Origin: Pseudomonadota bacterium
Lineage (GTDB): Bacteria > Pseudomonadota > Gammaproteobacteria > Burkholderiales > Burkholderiaceae_C
Length of the DNA stretch: 52,958 bases
Assembly: GCA_021841865.1 (NCBI GenBank)
Contig: JAKCDM010000009.1
Location: 1-52,958, forward strand
Direction of reading: 5' to 3'
Shown here: positions 44,859 through 52,958 of the stretch, in pieces
How positions within the stretch are numbered: the first letter of the stretch is position 1
Layout of the letters: each line of letters starts with the position of its first letter
Notes under the pieces: model-generated
Database searches by the model: none
What the model was told of the DNA's origin: nothing
Seen by the model: the letters and a program-made list of their open reading frames with translations, nothing else
Program-made: the position numbers and the translations under genes

Positions 44859-47003
44859 TCATGCGGCGGATGCGGGATCGTCCGTCTCGCGACGGACCTG
44901 CTGCAGCAGCCAGTCGACGAAACGTGCGCCGTCGGCGTCGTCCAGGCGCCTGCCGCTGCCCAGGCCGGCATACCAGTCGGCCAGTTCGCCGCCCGCAAGC
45001 CGGTGGCTGGCGAGAAAACGCTGCACGCGGTCCTGCGTGGCGCCCGGGAACTGCTCGTGCTCGCGCCGCCCCAGGCGCCAGCAGCACGCGAGCATGCCCA
45101 GGAAACTGCCGATCTCGCCCGGGCGGTTGTTCGGCTGGAAACCGCGCTTCCACGCCGCGAAGTCCGCGGCAGGCATCGGGCGCGCGATGGCGTAGCCCTG
45201 GCCGTAGCGCGCGCCGCATTCGAGCGCGGCCTCGATGACCCCCCGATCCTCCAGACCCTCGACCACCAGCTGGCGACCGAGGTCGGAGGCCAGGCGCACG
45301 ATGGCCCGGATCAGGCTCAGGGTCTGCAGCGGGTCCTTGCGCATGTTCAGCGACAGGCTCTGGTCGACCTTGATGGTGTCGAAGGGAAGCCGCGCCAGAC
45401 GCTGCAGGCTGCTGTAGCCGGCGCCGAGGTCGTCCATCGCCAGGTGCACCCCGAGCTCACGCAGGCTGTGCAGCGCGGTGTACTGGGCCTGGAAGTCCAG
45501 CTCCTGGGTCTCCAGCAGTTCCAGGCTCAGCCGCCCCGGCTCGATGCGGTGGCGCGCGAGCGCCGCTTCCACCCAGCGCGCGCACGAGGCGTCGAGCAGC
45601 GACGACGGCGGCAGGTTGATGCTCGCGTCCAGGCGCAGCCCCTCGCGATCCCAGGCCTGCAACTGCGCGCAGGTCTGCTCGAGTCCGTCGCGAAACAGCC
45701 GATCGAGTTCGGCCTCGCCGAGGATCGGCAGGAAATAGGCCGGCGCGACGATGCGCCCGTTCTCCAGTTCGAGGCGCGCCAGCGCCTCGACTTTCGTGCA
45801 TTGCCCGCTGTGCAGGTCGAGCACCGGCTGCACGTACATGCGCAGTCCGCCGTCGAACAGGCGTTCGCGGTAGCCTTGCGCGACATCCTGCGACAACATC
45901 AGCGCCGCCGACGGAGCACGCGCGGCCCGCCACGAACGATTGGCGTGGGACTGCAGCGTGCGGATGAACTGTTGCATCCACGGCGCCTCGAACTGGTGGG
46001 CGAAGCATCCGAGCAGCGAGATCACCATCGAGCAGCGCCCCGGCCCCGCCAGCACCGGAATCGCCACCGAGCTGCGCACCCCCAGCGAGCGTGCGATACC
46101 CCGCCAGCGCGTCAGGCGCTCGTCGCGATCGAAGCGCCCGCTGCTGTGGATCCTGTGCGTGCGCCACGCCAGCGAAACCAGGGTCTGCGCGTCCTGCGAG
46201 CGCGTATCCAGACGGATGGCATTGGCCGGCGACACCAGCAGCTTGGTGAAGATCTCGGCGGAAGGACCCGCGGCCGCCTCGATCTCGAACACGCCCTGCG
46301 CGTTCGGTCGCAGCACGACGCAGGCCAGCATGCCCGGCAGGTGCCCGATCGGCTCGATCATGCCGTGCAGCGCGTCGCGCCACAGCGTCTCGGGAAGCTC
46401 GGCCTCGTTGAGCAGGGCCTTGAAATAGGCACCGAAGGTGCGGCTCGCGGCCCGCAACTGCGCCTGCAGGTCGTCTTCCAGTCGCTCCTCGATCACGCGC
46501 AGCAGGCTGTAGCGCACGCCTTGCGGCAGGCGCGCGGCGACGCAGCATTCGATCGCGCTGCGCCGCATGCCGCCGATCGAGGTGATCAGCTGCGCCGGCT
46601 CGATGCCGACCAGGGCCTGCAACTGTCCGACGGCCTCGGCATGGGACTCGATGTCCTGGCGCGTGGCGTCCGGCCCGAGCACGCGTTCCAGATGCCGCGC
46701 ATAGCCGGTCCCCACCGCGTCGAGTTCCCCCGGTGCCAGGCAGTCCACCAGTCCGGCCAGATCCTGATCGACGGCGGCGCCGTCGCGCACGCTCTCCACG
46801 AAACGACCCACCGCGTCGTGCACGACGGCCGCATGTTCGCGCAGCAGCGCCGCGGCCTGCTCGCCGTAGGCGCACAGGACGTCCTGCTCGGAGGGGGAAA
46901 CGGCGGGTGCGTGGGCGCCGTCGGCGACGGCGATCCCGGCATGCACCGGTACGCATGCGCTGCGAGCGGCCGGTGCGAACGCGACGGTCTGGTATGGATT
47001 CAT
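44859..47003 (-). CDS. Globin-like-GAF-EAL c-di-GMP phosphodiesterase lacking the haem histidine
   Basis: 714 residues from ATG 47003. The N-terminal 45-200 segment aligns with the globin-sensor region of the protein at 37764, but the proximal histidine is replaced: AVGQLQALVGI (Gln129) where the paralogue has AGRAHALVGV. GAF-like about 205-360. EAL about 375-620 with KVEALARL, INLPPSS, LELLETQ, MDDLGAGYSSLQRL, KVDQS and VVEGLED, all intact. Haem binding is therefore doubtful while catalysis is likely. It heads an operon with the HD-GYP gene at 43932. Confidence 0.88.
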   Translation of the reverse strand: MNPYQTVAFAPAARSACVPVHAGIAVADGAHAPAVSPSEQDVLCAYGEQAAALLREHAAVVHDAVGRFVESVRDGAAVDQDLAGLVDCLAPGELDAVGTGYARHLERVLGPDATRQDIESHAEAVGQLQALVGIEPAQLITSIGGMRRSAIECCVAARLPQGVRYSLLRVIEERLEDDLQAQLRAASRTFGAYFKALLNEAELPETLWRDALHGMIEPIGHLPGMLACVVLRPNAQGVFEIEAAAGPSAEIFTKLLVSPANAIRLDTRSQDAQTLVSLAWRTHRIHSSGRFDRDERLTRWRGIARSLGVRSSVAIPVLAGPGRCSMVISLLGCFAHQFEAPWMQQFIRTLQSHANRSWRAARAPSAALMLSQDVAQGYRERLFDGGLRMYVQPVLDLHSGQCTKVEALARLELENGRIVAPAYFLPILGEAELDRLFRDGLEQTCAQLQAWDREGLRLDASINLPPSSLLDASCARWVEAALARHRIEPGRLSLELLETQELDFQAQYTALHSLRELGVHLAMDDLGAGYSSLQRLARLPFDTIKVDQSLSLNMRKDPLQTLSLIRAIVRLASDLGRQLVVEGLEDRGVIEAALECGARYGQGYAIARPMPAADFAAWKRGFQPNNRPGEIGSFLGMLACCWRLGRREHEQFPGATQDRVQRFLASHRLAGGELADWYAGLGSGRRLDDADGARFVDWLLQQVRRETDDPASAA

Positions 47004-47315
47004 GGTGCCTCCACGAGGGAGGTGAGGCGCCCGGACCGGGGTCCGGGCCGGAGCCGGAGCGACCGCGCCTCCGGCCAATCGACCGCAATTTCCCGCCCTT
47101 GCTCCGCCGGTCCGCGCTTGCGGGCCATCGGAGTGATGGGCGTATGCTGGCGATGATTGTCGTCCGTTGCCGTTCTTCCCGACGTTAAATACTTCACGCA
47201 AACGCGATGTTTCGCGCAAGGTGGAAAGCCGGCCCGGCGCGCCGGGCGCCTGCGCGCTTCGCGGAGTCCGCGGCGTCGCCCCGCGTGGCGCCGCTCCCGC
47301 GGCGCCACGCCCCGA
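47004..47315. promoter_or_regulatory. Intergenic region between tpsB end and the EAL gene start
   Basis: 312 bases without a credible gene. The right end holds the strong hairpin listed next; the AT-richer part near 47180-47215 (TTAAATACTTC) may carry the promoter for the EAL/HD-GYP operon. Confidence 0.4.
47283..47310 (-). terminator. Strong hairpin after tpsB
   Basis: Perfect 12-bp arms GCGTGGCGCCGC (47283-47294) and GCGGCGCCACGC (47299-47310) with a TCCC loop, 5 bases beyond the tpsB stop. There is no T-tract. Confidence 0.6.
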
Positions 47316-48989
47316 TCACACCAGGGGCACGATCAGGTGCAGCTCGATGCGCAGCGACGACTGCGTCGGGGTGACGCTTTGCAGCGGGTGCGCCAGCGTG
47401 ACGCCCCACGACGCCGGCTTGAGCCAGCCCCAGCGCGGCAGCGCGCCGTCGAGGCCCACGCCGATGCTGGCAAGCGTGGTGCGCGGCGGGAACGAGGCGT
47501 AGACCACGCCGTAGTCGTAGAACACGCGACTGTCGATGTGCAGCCACGGCAGACTGCGATGCAGCGCCAGCCCCGCGAAATACCCCTTGTATCCCGACAC
47601 CACGCCCAGCGGGTAGCCGGGAATGGTGCCGGTGCCGCCGAGCTGGTAGAGCTGCGCGGCCGGCAGCGCCTGCTCGCTGCTGAACTGCCAGCCGGCGTCG
47701 GCCGACACCGCCCAGGCCTTGCCGAAGCCCTGGCTGGCGTTCAGGCTGCCCTGCCACAGCCGATAACTCAGGCTCTGTCCGAGGGCGTTGTCGGAACGGC
47801 TGAACATCAGGGTCTGCGTGAGTTGCGCCTGGCGCCGGGCGCGGCCGTAGACCGCGGTGAAACCCAGCTGCGGCCCCTTCACGGTGGTGTCGTTGAGCGG
47901 CGAGCCGGCGATCGAGGTCTGCGAACTGATCCTCGCATACGCGAGTCCGGCGGTCAGCAACCAGGCGTCGTCGGCCAGCAGCGGCTGCGTCAGTCCGGCC
48001 TGCAGGGTCTGCGAATGGCCGGTGATGTCCAGCGCCTGGTAGGGGCCGGAGACGATGTGGATGTGGTTGTAGGCCACGCTGACGTTGGCGCTCAGGCCGC
48101 GCGCGTCGAGCGGAACCTGGTAGCTGAGGTTGCCGTTCAGCGCCCCGCTGGACTTGGTCACGTACACGTTGGCCTGGTCGCCCAGGCGCAGCGGCCCGTT
48201 GACGGTCCCGTACAGCCCGATCTGGTTGCGCCCGGTGGCGTCGTCGCCCTGGTTGTTGAGCAGCAGGTCCAGGCCGTAGCGCGGCGGCTCCACCGCGTAC
48301 AGCAGCACGTTGCTCAGGCCGAAGGACGTTCCCGGGCGCAGCGCGGCGCGCAGCCCCAGCGAGTTGGTGCGGTTGAAATATTCCAGCGCCTGCTCGAGCT
48401 GCGGCGCGTCGACCACCTGCCCCTGGCGCAGCGGCAGGCGCGACAGGATGAAGGAAGGCCGCGTGTACGGATGACCCTGGATCAGCACCTGTCCGACGCG
48501 CCCTTCCACCAGCCGGATGCGCACCGTGCCGTGGCGGATCTTCTGCGGCGGCAGCACCGCGCGCGCGGTCAGCAGCTCGCGCCTGTCGTACAGCGCGTTG
48601 ACGGTATCGACCAGCTTGTACAGGTCGGCCACCGTGATCGGTCGCCCCAGGTAGGGTGCGGCGAGTTGCCGCAGCGTGGCCCGCGACAGGAAATGCGAGG
48701 GGCTGAACTCCACCTTGTGCAACGTGAAGCGCGGACCTCCCGGCGCGACGCTGGCGGCCCCCGGCGGACGCGGCCCGACCAGCACCGGCCCGCGCAGCAC
48801 CGGCTGCTTGCGGCTTTGCTGCAGGCGCCATTGCTGTTGCAGGCTGTTGTTCTGCTGCGCCCCCGACTCCAGCGACGGCGGCAGCGTGGCCGCGCAGGTG
48901 ACGGCCGCGAACAGCATGGACGCGCCGCCGAGCAGGCAGCGTGCGCGATGGCTCCCTGCGCCGCCCAGGCGACCATGATGTCTAGCCAT
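47316..48989 (-). CDS. Two-partner secretion outer-membrane transporter (TpsB, ShlB/FhaC type)
   Basis: 557 residues from ATG 48989. A signal-like hydrophobic segment (CLLGGASMLFAAVTCAA, about 17-33) precedes a linker, two POTRA-like repeats (about 85-235, with IRIRLVEGRVGQVLI-type strand TVRIRLVEGRVGQVLIQG) and a beta-barrel with the ShlB family segments YGLDLLLNNQGDDATGRNQIGLYG and LGGTGTIPGYPLGVVSGYKGYF. TpsB exports its TpsA partner across the outer membrane. The ATG overlaps the tpsA stop by 8 bases, so translation is coupled. Confidence 0.92.
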   Translation of the reverse strand: MARHHGRLGGAGSHRARCLLGGASMLFAAVTCAATLPPSLESGAQQNNSLQQQWRLQQSRKQPVLRGPVLVGPRPPGAASVAPGGPRFTLHKVEFSPSHFLSRATLRQLAAPYLGRPITVADLYKLVDTVNALYDRRELLTARAVLPPQKIRHGTVRIRLVEGRVGQVLIQGHPYTRPSFILSRLPLRQGQVVDAPQLEQALEYFNRTNSLGLRAALRPGTSFGLSNVLLYAVEPPRYGLDLLLNNQGDDATGRNQIGLYGTVNGPLRLGDQANVYVTKSSGALNGNLSYQVPLDARGLSANVSVAYNHIHIVSGPYQALDITGHSQTLQAGLTQPLLADDAWLLTAGLAYARISSQTSIAGSPLNDTTVKGPQLGFTAVYGRARRQAQLTQTLMFSRSDNALGQSLSYRLWQGSLNASQGFGKAWAVSADAGWQFSSEQALPAAQLYQLGGTGTIPGYPLGVVSGYKGYFAGLALHRSLPWLHIDSRVFYDYGVVYASFPPRTTLASIGVGLDGALPRWGWLKPASWGVTLAHPLQSVTPTQSSLRIELHLIVPLV

Positions 48990-50901
48990 GTCGACGCTTC
49001 CCGTGGCCGCCCTGCCCGGAGTCGGCCGAGGTGTTGACCTGACCGCCGCCGAGACCCTCGAACAGGTGCATCGGTCCCGTCGGGATCGGCGCGGGCTGGG
49101 GCAGCGCAATCACCAGGCCGTTGCGCGGCAGGGTGGCGTCGGAGGCGTAGGAATCGGCGCTCGAACCCTGGAAGTCCGGGTACGCCAGGGTGTGGCTGGG
49201 GGTGAAGTTGGGCACGGTCACCTGGTAGGGATGGAAGTAGTGTTCGACGAAGGCCGAGGTGTAGCTCGATCGCCCCTGCTGCATCAGGAAGAAGTCCTGC
49301 CCCGGCTGGTACAGCTGCACGTCCACCGACTGCAGGCGCGGGTCGAGGTTGTCCATCAGCAGAGAGACGTCGGGGGTGTCCAGCCGCAGGCTGCCGACCA
49401 CGTAGCCGTCGAGGATGGAGATGTCGGGGGACTGCACCGTGAGGTCGGCGCCGTAGACCCGGAAGGGATCGAAGTTCACGCCGTTGGGAGCGTCCAGGTT
49501 CAGCGCCACCTGGTGCACCACGCCGCTCGTCGGCTGCCCGGCCAGCCCCACGCTCAGCGGCGTGTCGGCGCCGCGCTGGTCCACCGTGGCCTGGATGCTG
49601 CCGTTGGCGAACAGGTCGATGGCGTGGGCGATCCAGGCCTGCGCCAGGCCGATGTCGTCCAGCGCGGCCAGCTGCGCCTGCTGCGCGGTCAGCGTGCCCA
49701 GTTGCAGCGAGCCCTGGCTGGCGCTCAGCGTGGCCTGGCTGGCCTGCGCCGAAGTGCCGTCGAGATCGCCCGCCGCCGTCAGCCGCAGGCTGCCGCCGGC
49801 CTGCGCCTGGCCGAACACCAGCGTGCCGTCGACCTGCAGCGCCGCGTCGCCCGCGGCATCCAGCGTGGGCACCTGCGCCGACTCCAGGTCATGCAGGTAG
49901 ATGTCGCCGCCGGCGCTGGCGCTGAACTCGGGCAGCAGCAGCTGCAGCGGCTGCGCCGACGCACCGATGCTGCCGCCGGCGTCGAGCACGGCCTGCGCCG
50001 CCGAACTCCCGGCCGTCAGTTGCACGCCGGAGCTGCCGTCGGCGAGCATGTTGCCGCCCGCGTACAGCGCGAACGCGTCGCCCTGCTGCAGGCCGCTTTG
50101 CAGCTGGCCCAGCAGCAGGTCGCCGACGGTCGTCACCGCGATCCCGCCAGCGCTGGAGCGCAGGCTGGCCACCTGCAGGCCCTGCGTGTTGACGCTGGCC
50201 CGGAACAGCGCCATGTGCAGCCGGGCCGCGTCGCCCGCGCTCATGCGTGCGCCGGCCGCCTCCAGCACCCCGGCCGCCTGCAGGCTGATGCCGCGCAGCG
50301 CGTGGATGCGCCCGGCGATGTCGATGTGCCCGGCGGCCGACAGCGGCGCGTCGCCGGCCAGCAGTTGCGCCACCGCGGAGTCGTCGATGCGCCCGCCCGA
50401 CAGCATGCGCTGCAGGAAGGCGCGGGTCGGCGTCGACACCACCAGGCTGCCGACGTTGACCACCCCCGAGGCGCCCACCACCATGCCCTGCGGGTCGGCG
50501 AACACCACGTTGCCGCCGATATGGCCGTGGTGGATGGCGTTGAGCACGCCGTCGATCTGCACCGCGCCGCCGCTGACCAGGTTGATCAGGTGGCCGGCCG
50601 CGTCCGGCACCACCAGGTTGACGATCTGGCCCTGGGCCTCGCGGAACTGGCTGAACGAGTTGAAGGCGTTGCTGCCGCGGATGGTCGACGTGGTGATGGT
50701 GGTCACCCCCGCCGCGCTGTGCAGCGTGGTCGCGGTCTGCCCGGTGGGGAGGATCAGGTTGGCCGCGGCGTGCGCCGCAGGCGTGGCGCCGCAGGCGGCG
50801 GCCAGCGCGGCCGCCAGGCGCTTGAGCACGGGGCCCCGTGTCTTCGGCGCACCGCGCCGGGTTGCGTTGCGCCGGCCGTGGCGAATCGTCGTCGTGCTCA
50901 T
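48982..50901 (-). CDS. Two-partner secretion exoprotein (TpsA, LktA-like filamentous adhesin)
   Basis: 639 residues from ATG 50901. A long basic signal region with core LKRLAAALAAACGATPAAHA (about 27-46) is followed by the TPS domain (NLILPTGQTATTLHSA, NSFSQFREAQGQIVNLVVP, INLVSGGAVQIDGVLN, GNVVFADPQGMVVGASGVVNVG; about 48-165), then a predicted beta-helix rich in Ala/Gly/Leu. It is small for a TpsA. The last 60 residues (PNFTPSHTLAYPDFQGS to GKRRHG) are not helix repeats and may anchor or release the protein. It would be secreted by the downstream TpsB to act at the cell surface. Confidence 0.88.
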   Translation of the reverse strand: MSTTTIRHGRRNATRRGAPKTRGPVLKRLAAALAAACGATPAAHAAANLILPTGQTATTLHSAAGVTTITTSTIRGSNAFNSFSQFREAQGQIVNLVVPDAAGHLINLVSGGAVQIDGVLNAIHHGHIGGNVVFADPQGMVVGASGVVNVGSLVVSTPTRAFLQRMLSGGRIDDSAVAQLLAGDAPLSAAGHIDIAGRIHALRGISLQAAGVLEAAGARMSAGDAARLHMALFRASVNTQGLQVASLRSSAGGIAVTTVGDLLLGQLQSGLQQGDAFALYAGGNMLADGSSGVQLTAGSSAAQAVLDAGGSIGASAQPLQLLLPEFSASAGGDIYLHDLESAQVPTLDAAGDAALQVDGTLVFGQAQAGGSLRLTAAGDLDGTSAQASQATLSASQGSLQLGTLTAQQAQLAALDDIGLAQAWIAHAIDLFANGSIQATVDQRGADTPLSVGLAGQPTSGVVHQVALNLDAPNGVNFDPFRVYGADLTVQSPDISILDGYVVGSLRLDTPDVSLLMDNLDPRLQSVDVQLYQPGQDFFLMQQGRSSYTSAFVEHYFHPYQVTVPNFTPSHTLAYPDFQGSSADSYASDATLPRNGLVIALPQPAPIPTGPMHLFEGLGGGQVNTSADSGQGGHGKRRHG

Positions 50902-50978
50902 GCTCCCCTCTCCCCCGGCGCGTCACGGGGCCCGAGGGCCGCGCGCCTTGTCCTTGCCTTGCTGCCTCGCTCGCCTGC

Positions 50979-51722
50979 TCAGTTCGCCAACCCGCCGCGC
51001 GGCGGCAGCCTGCGCAGCAGCGCGCGGGTCTGTCCCAGCGACATCAGGTGGGCGTGGATCCAGCCCAGGTAGCCGTTGCGGAACCAGGCCGCCGCGGTGG
51101 CGTCGTCCAGTTCGCGCAGGCGCTGCTCGTCGACCACGAAGAATCCGTCCAGGCGCAGCGCCTCCCCGTCCGGGGTGGTCATCTGCAGGCTGCGCTGCAC
51201 CAGCAGTTCACGCTCGGCCAGGCTGTGCACGAAGGCCTGGGTGGCCTGCAACTGCTGCTGGTAGTCCCGCAGGAAGTCCAGCGCCTCGCGCAGGAAGCGC
51301 GCCGGCTCGCCCTGTTCGTCGAACAGCGCCTCGCCGTCCTGCCCGGGTCCGATGCCGTCGAAGGCCTCGTCGATGCACACCGTGTACGGCGCGGCAGCCC
51401 CCGCGCCGGCATCGGCCAGCACGAAGGGATAGCGTCGCGCGAAGGCCGGGATGTAGGCGCCGTCGAGCCAGCCGCCGTCGGCCCCCACGAACAGATTCTG
51501 GGCGTCGCGCAGGCCGAGCAGCGCCGCCGGCAGGCATTGCGCGGCGAGCTGCCCGGCGAACACGATGGGATATTCCAGCGCGGCGCGCGGGAACTCCGCG
51601 CCGACCAGCGGCAGGGAATTCGTGCCGGAGGCGAACTCGTAGCGGGCGACGCTGCGACGGATGCGAAAGGCGCGGTGCGCCTCCCGGTTCAGTGCCACGG
51701 GGCGCTGGTAGAAAAGAAGCAT
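50979..51722 (-). CDS. SapC-family protein
   Basis: 247 residues from ATG 51722. Segments such as HRAFRIRRSVARYEFASGTNSLPLVGAEFPRAALEYPIVF, LLGLRDAQNLFVGADGGWLDGAYIPAFARRYPFVLA and DGFFVVDEQRLRELDDATAAAWFRNGYLGWIHAHLMSLGQ match the SapC family (PF07277), named from a Campylobacter S-layer locus gene. The biochemical role is not established. It lies 77 bases upstream of tpsA on the same strand and may be co-transcribed, so a role in surface-protein production is possible. No signal peptide is seen. Confidence 0.85.
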   Translation of the reverse strand: MLLFYQRPVALNREAHRAFRIRRSVARYEFASGTNSLPLVGAEFPRAALEYPIVFAGQLAAQCLPAALLGLRDAQNLFVGADGGWLDGAYIPAFARRYPFVLADAGAGAAAPYTVCIDEAFDGIGPGQDGEALFDEQGEPARFLREALDFLRDYQQQLQATQAFVHSLAERELLVQRSLQMTTPDGEALRLDGFFVVDEQRLRELDDATAAAWFRNGYLGWIHAHLMSLGQTRALLRRLPPRGGLAN

Positions 51723-51990
51723 GGCGAGTCTTGAATCGTTCTGGGATTTCTTGCTCGAGCTCCGCGCGCCGACTGCAACGAATGACGACAATCGGCTGAA
51801 AATCGCAACAACCACGCGGGCACTTGCAGCGCCTCGAAGGATTCGTCTTCGTGAATGCAAAGTCAATCCCGCGTGAGTGGGGTGGGTAAACCCCCGCCTG
51901 CACGCCGCGATCGCGACCCGCGCGACAGCGCGCTGGCCGCCGGTGCGGGAGACGCCACCCCGATCGGCCTGCGCTGCCTGGCGGACCCGA
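51723..51990. other. Upstream region of the SapC gene, interrupted by an insertion sequence
   Basis: About 270 bases with no credible gene; an AT-richer part near 51730-51860 probably holds the promoter for sapC-tpsA-tpsB. The insertion sequence begins on its right. Confidence 0.4.
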
Positions 51991-52026
51991 TCGGGTAATG
52001 TCCCCGGGCGTGGTGTAAGTCTTTGC

Positions 52027-52069
52027 CGCGGTGAGCTGCGAAGGGCGTAGCCCGGAGCAGCTCACCGCG
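52027..52069. repeat. 13-bp inverted repeat inside the IS left end
   Basis: CGCGGTGAGCTGC (52027-52039) and GCAGCTCACCGCG (52057-52069) are perfect arms around a 17-base loop, between the IS end and the transposase start. It may block outside transcription from entering the transposase or sequester its leader. Confidence 0.8.
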
Positions 52070-52159
52070 CGCCGGTCGTCCCTGGAGATGGGGGTGGCCA
52101 TCGTGAAGTCCGGATAAGGTTGAGGTGCGACCCACCAATCCTTGTCTGAGGAAACCACG

Positions 52160-52958
52160 ATGACCAACGCCACTATCGCATTGACCGAGCTCGCTGAGAA
52201 GGGGGCCGATGTCGACGTGCTGCGCCAGATGGTGCAGTTCATGGCCCAGCGCCTCATGGAGATCGACGTGGAGGGGCGCTGCGGCGCCGGCTACGACGAG
52301 AAGAGCGCCGCCCGGCTCAACAGCCGCAACGGCTACCGCGACCGCACCTGGGAGACGCGAGCCGGCACGGTCGAGCTCAAGATCCCGAAGCTGCGCCAGG
52401 GGAGCTACTTCCCTGAGTTCCTGGAGCCGCGGCGCACCGCCGAGAAGGCGCTCACCGCCGTGATCCAGGAAGCCTACGTGCAGGGCATCTCCACGCGTTC
52501 CGTGGACGACCTGGTCAAGGCCATGGGCATGAGCGGCGTGTCCAAGAGCCAGGTGTCGCGTCTGTGCGGCGAGCTCGACGAGCAGGTCGGCGCCTTCCTC
52601 AACCGCCAGATCGAGGGCGACTGGCCCTACCTGTGGATCGACGCCACCTACGTCAAGACCCGCGAAGCCGGCCGCATCGTCAGCGTGGCCGTCATAATCG
52701 CCGTCGGCGTCAACACCGAGGGCCAGCGCGAGGTGCTGGGCATGAAGGTCGGCGCCTCGGAGGCCGAGCCGTTCTGGACGGACTTCCTGCGCAGCCTCAA
52801 CCGCCGTGGCCTGCGCGGGGTCAAGCTCGTGATCAGCGACAGCCACGAGGGCATCAAGGCGGCGGTCGCCAAGGTGCTCAAGGCCACCTGGCAGCGCTGC
52901 CGCGTGCACTTCATGCGCAACGCTCTGGCTCATGCCGGCAAGACGCAGCGCCGCATGG
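52160..52958 (+). CDS. IS256-family (mutator-type) transposase, 3' partial
   Basis: About 266 residues are visible from ATG 52160, and the frame is open to the window edge. The N-terminal DNA-binding region ([49 protein letters not shown]) is typical. Two of the three catalytic acidic residues can be seen, in WIDATYVK and [12 protein letters not shown], and the Cys-His segment [11 protein letters not shown] follows. The final Glu is beyond the edge. The visible part has no stop or frameshift, so the element may be intact. Confidence 0.93.
   Translation, partial: MTNATIALTELAEKGADVDVLRQMVQFMAQRLMEIDVEGRCGAGYDEKSAARLNSRNGYRDRTWETRAGTVELKIPKLRQGSYFPEFLEPRRTAEKALTAVIQEAYVQGISTRSVDDLVKAMGMSGVSKSQVSRLCGELDEQVGAFLNRQIEGDWPYLWIDATYVKTREAGRIVSVAVIIAVGVNTEGQREVLGMKVGASEAEPFWTDFLRSLNRRGLRGVKLVISDSHEGIKAAVAKVLKATWQRCRVHFMRNALAHAGKTQRRM

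Larger units (their letters stand above)
51993..52958 (+). mobile_element. IS256-family insertion sequence, left part
   Basis: The transposase gene begins at 52160. The sequence TCCCCGGGCGTGGTGTAAGT (52001-52020) resembles IS256-family terminal repeats, so the left end should be near 51993-52001. The right end lies outside the window. The target duplication cannot be checked. Confidence 0.8.

Overview
The window reads as chromosomal DNA of a high-GC (about 70%) betaproteobacterium, most likely order Burkholderiales. The evidence is the gene families (PobA with an IclR-type PobR, protocatechuate 4,5-cleavage genes of the Comamonas pmd / Sphingobium lig type, LivKHMGF-type aromatic-acid transporters), very strong GC bias at third codon positions, and a short dispersed repeat resembling one common in Comamonadaceae. 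Genus cannot be fixed from the sequence. No rRNA, tRNA or CRISPR array was seen.

Region 1 (1-27.6 kb, up to 28.4 kb with the SDR gene) is a lignin-phenolics catabolic island. A partial TolC-type efflux protein and a small secreted protein stand at the left edge. Then come pobA/pobR (4-hydroxybenzoate to protocatechuate), a feruloyl/coumaroyl-CoA synthetase with a crotonase, a divergent amidohydrolase, the vanillate demethylase genes vanB and vanA split around vanR, a MarR regulator, a mazEF pair, a vanillin-type aldehyde dehydrogenase, a complete Liv-type ABC transporter with an outer-membrane protein, and the operon ligJ-ligK-(DUF1932 dehydrogenase)-ligI-ligA-ligB-ligC-aldo/keto reductase. 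A LysR regulator and an SDR dehydrogenase sit upstream of that operon. Together they would import hydroxycinnamates, shorten the side chain, demethylate or hydroxylate to protocatechuate, and degrade it by 4,5-ring cleavage to pyruvate and oxaloacetate. Two points need explaining: the crotonase looks like a true hydratase rather than a hydratase-lyase, and no LigU-type isomerase gene is present.

Region 2 (28.5-47 kb) is a cyclic-di-GMP signalling island: two HD-GYP proteins, one membrane GGDEF protein, and three related EAL proteins that each carry a globin-sensor-like segment followed by GAF and EAL domains. One of these is a 1442-residue GAF-GAF-PAS-PAS-GGDEF-globin-GAF-EAL protein. Interspersed are a PagP-type lipid A palmitoyltransferase, several small secreted or membrane proteins, a truncated glycine-rich autotransporter-like protein, an ECF sigma factor with a cysteine-containing tail, a glycine-rich lipoprotein and an infA copy. 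The cell-surface genes next to so many c-di-GMP enzymes suggest control of envelope or biofilm functions.

Region 3 (47.3-52.96 kb) holds a two-partner secretion pair (tpsA-tpsB, overlapping by 8 bases), a SapC-family protein, and the left part of an IS256-family insertion sequence that runs off the right edge.

Cis elements seen directly include two VanR-type operators, a PobR-type operator, a matched promoter module (short repeat plus TGGGGATTAT box) in front of both the lig operon and the transporter operon, several strong hairpins, and a 78-base duplication that supplies livF with two start codons.
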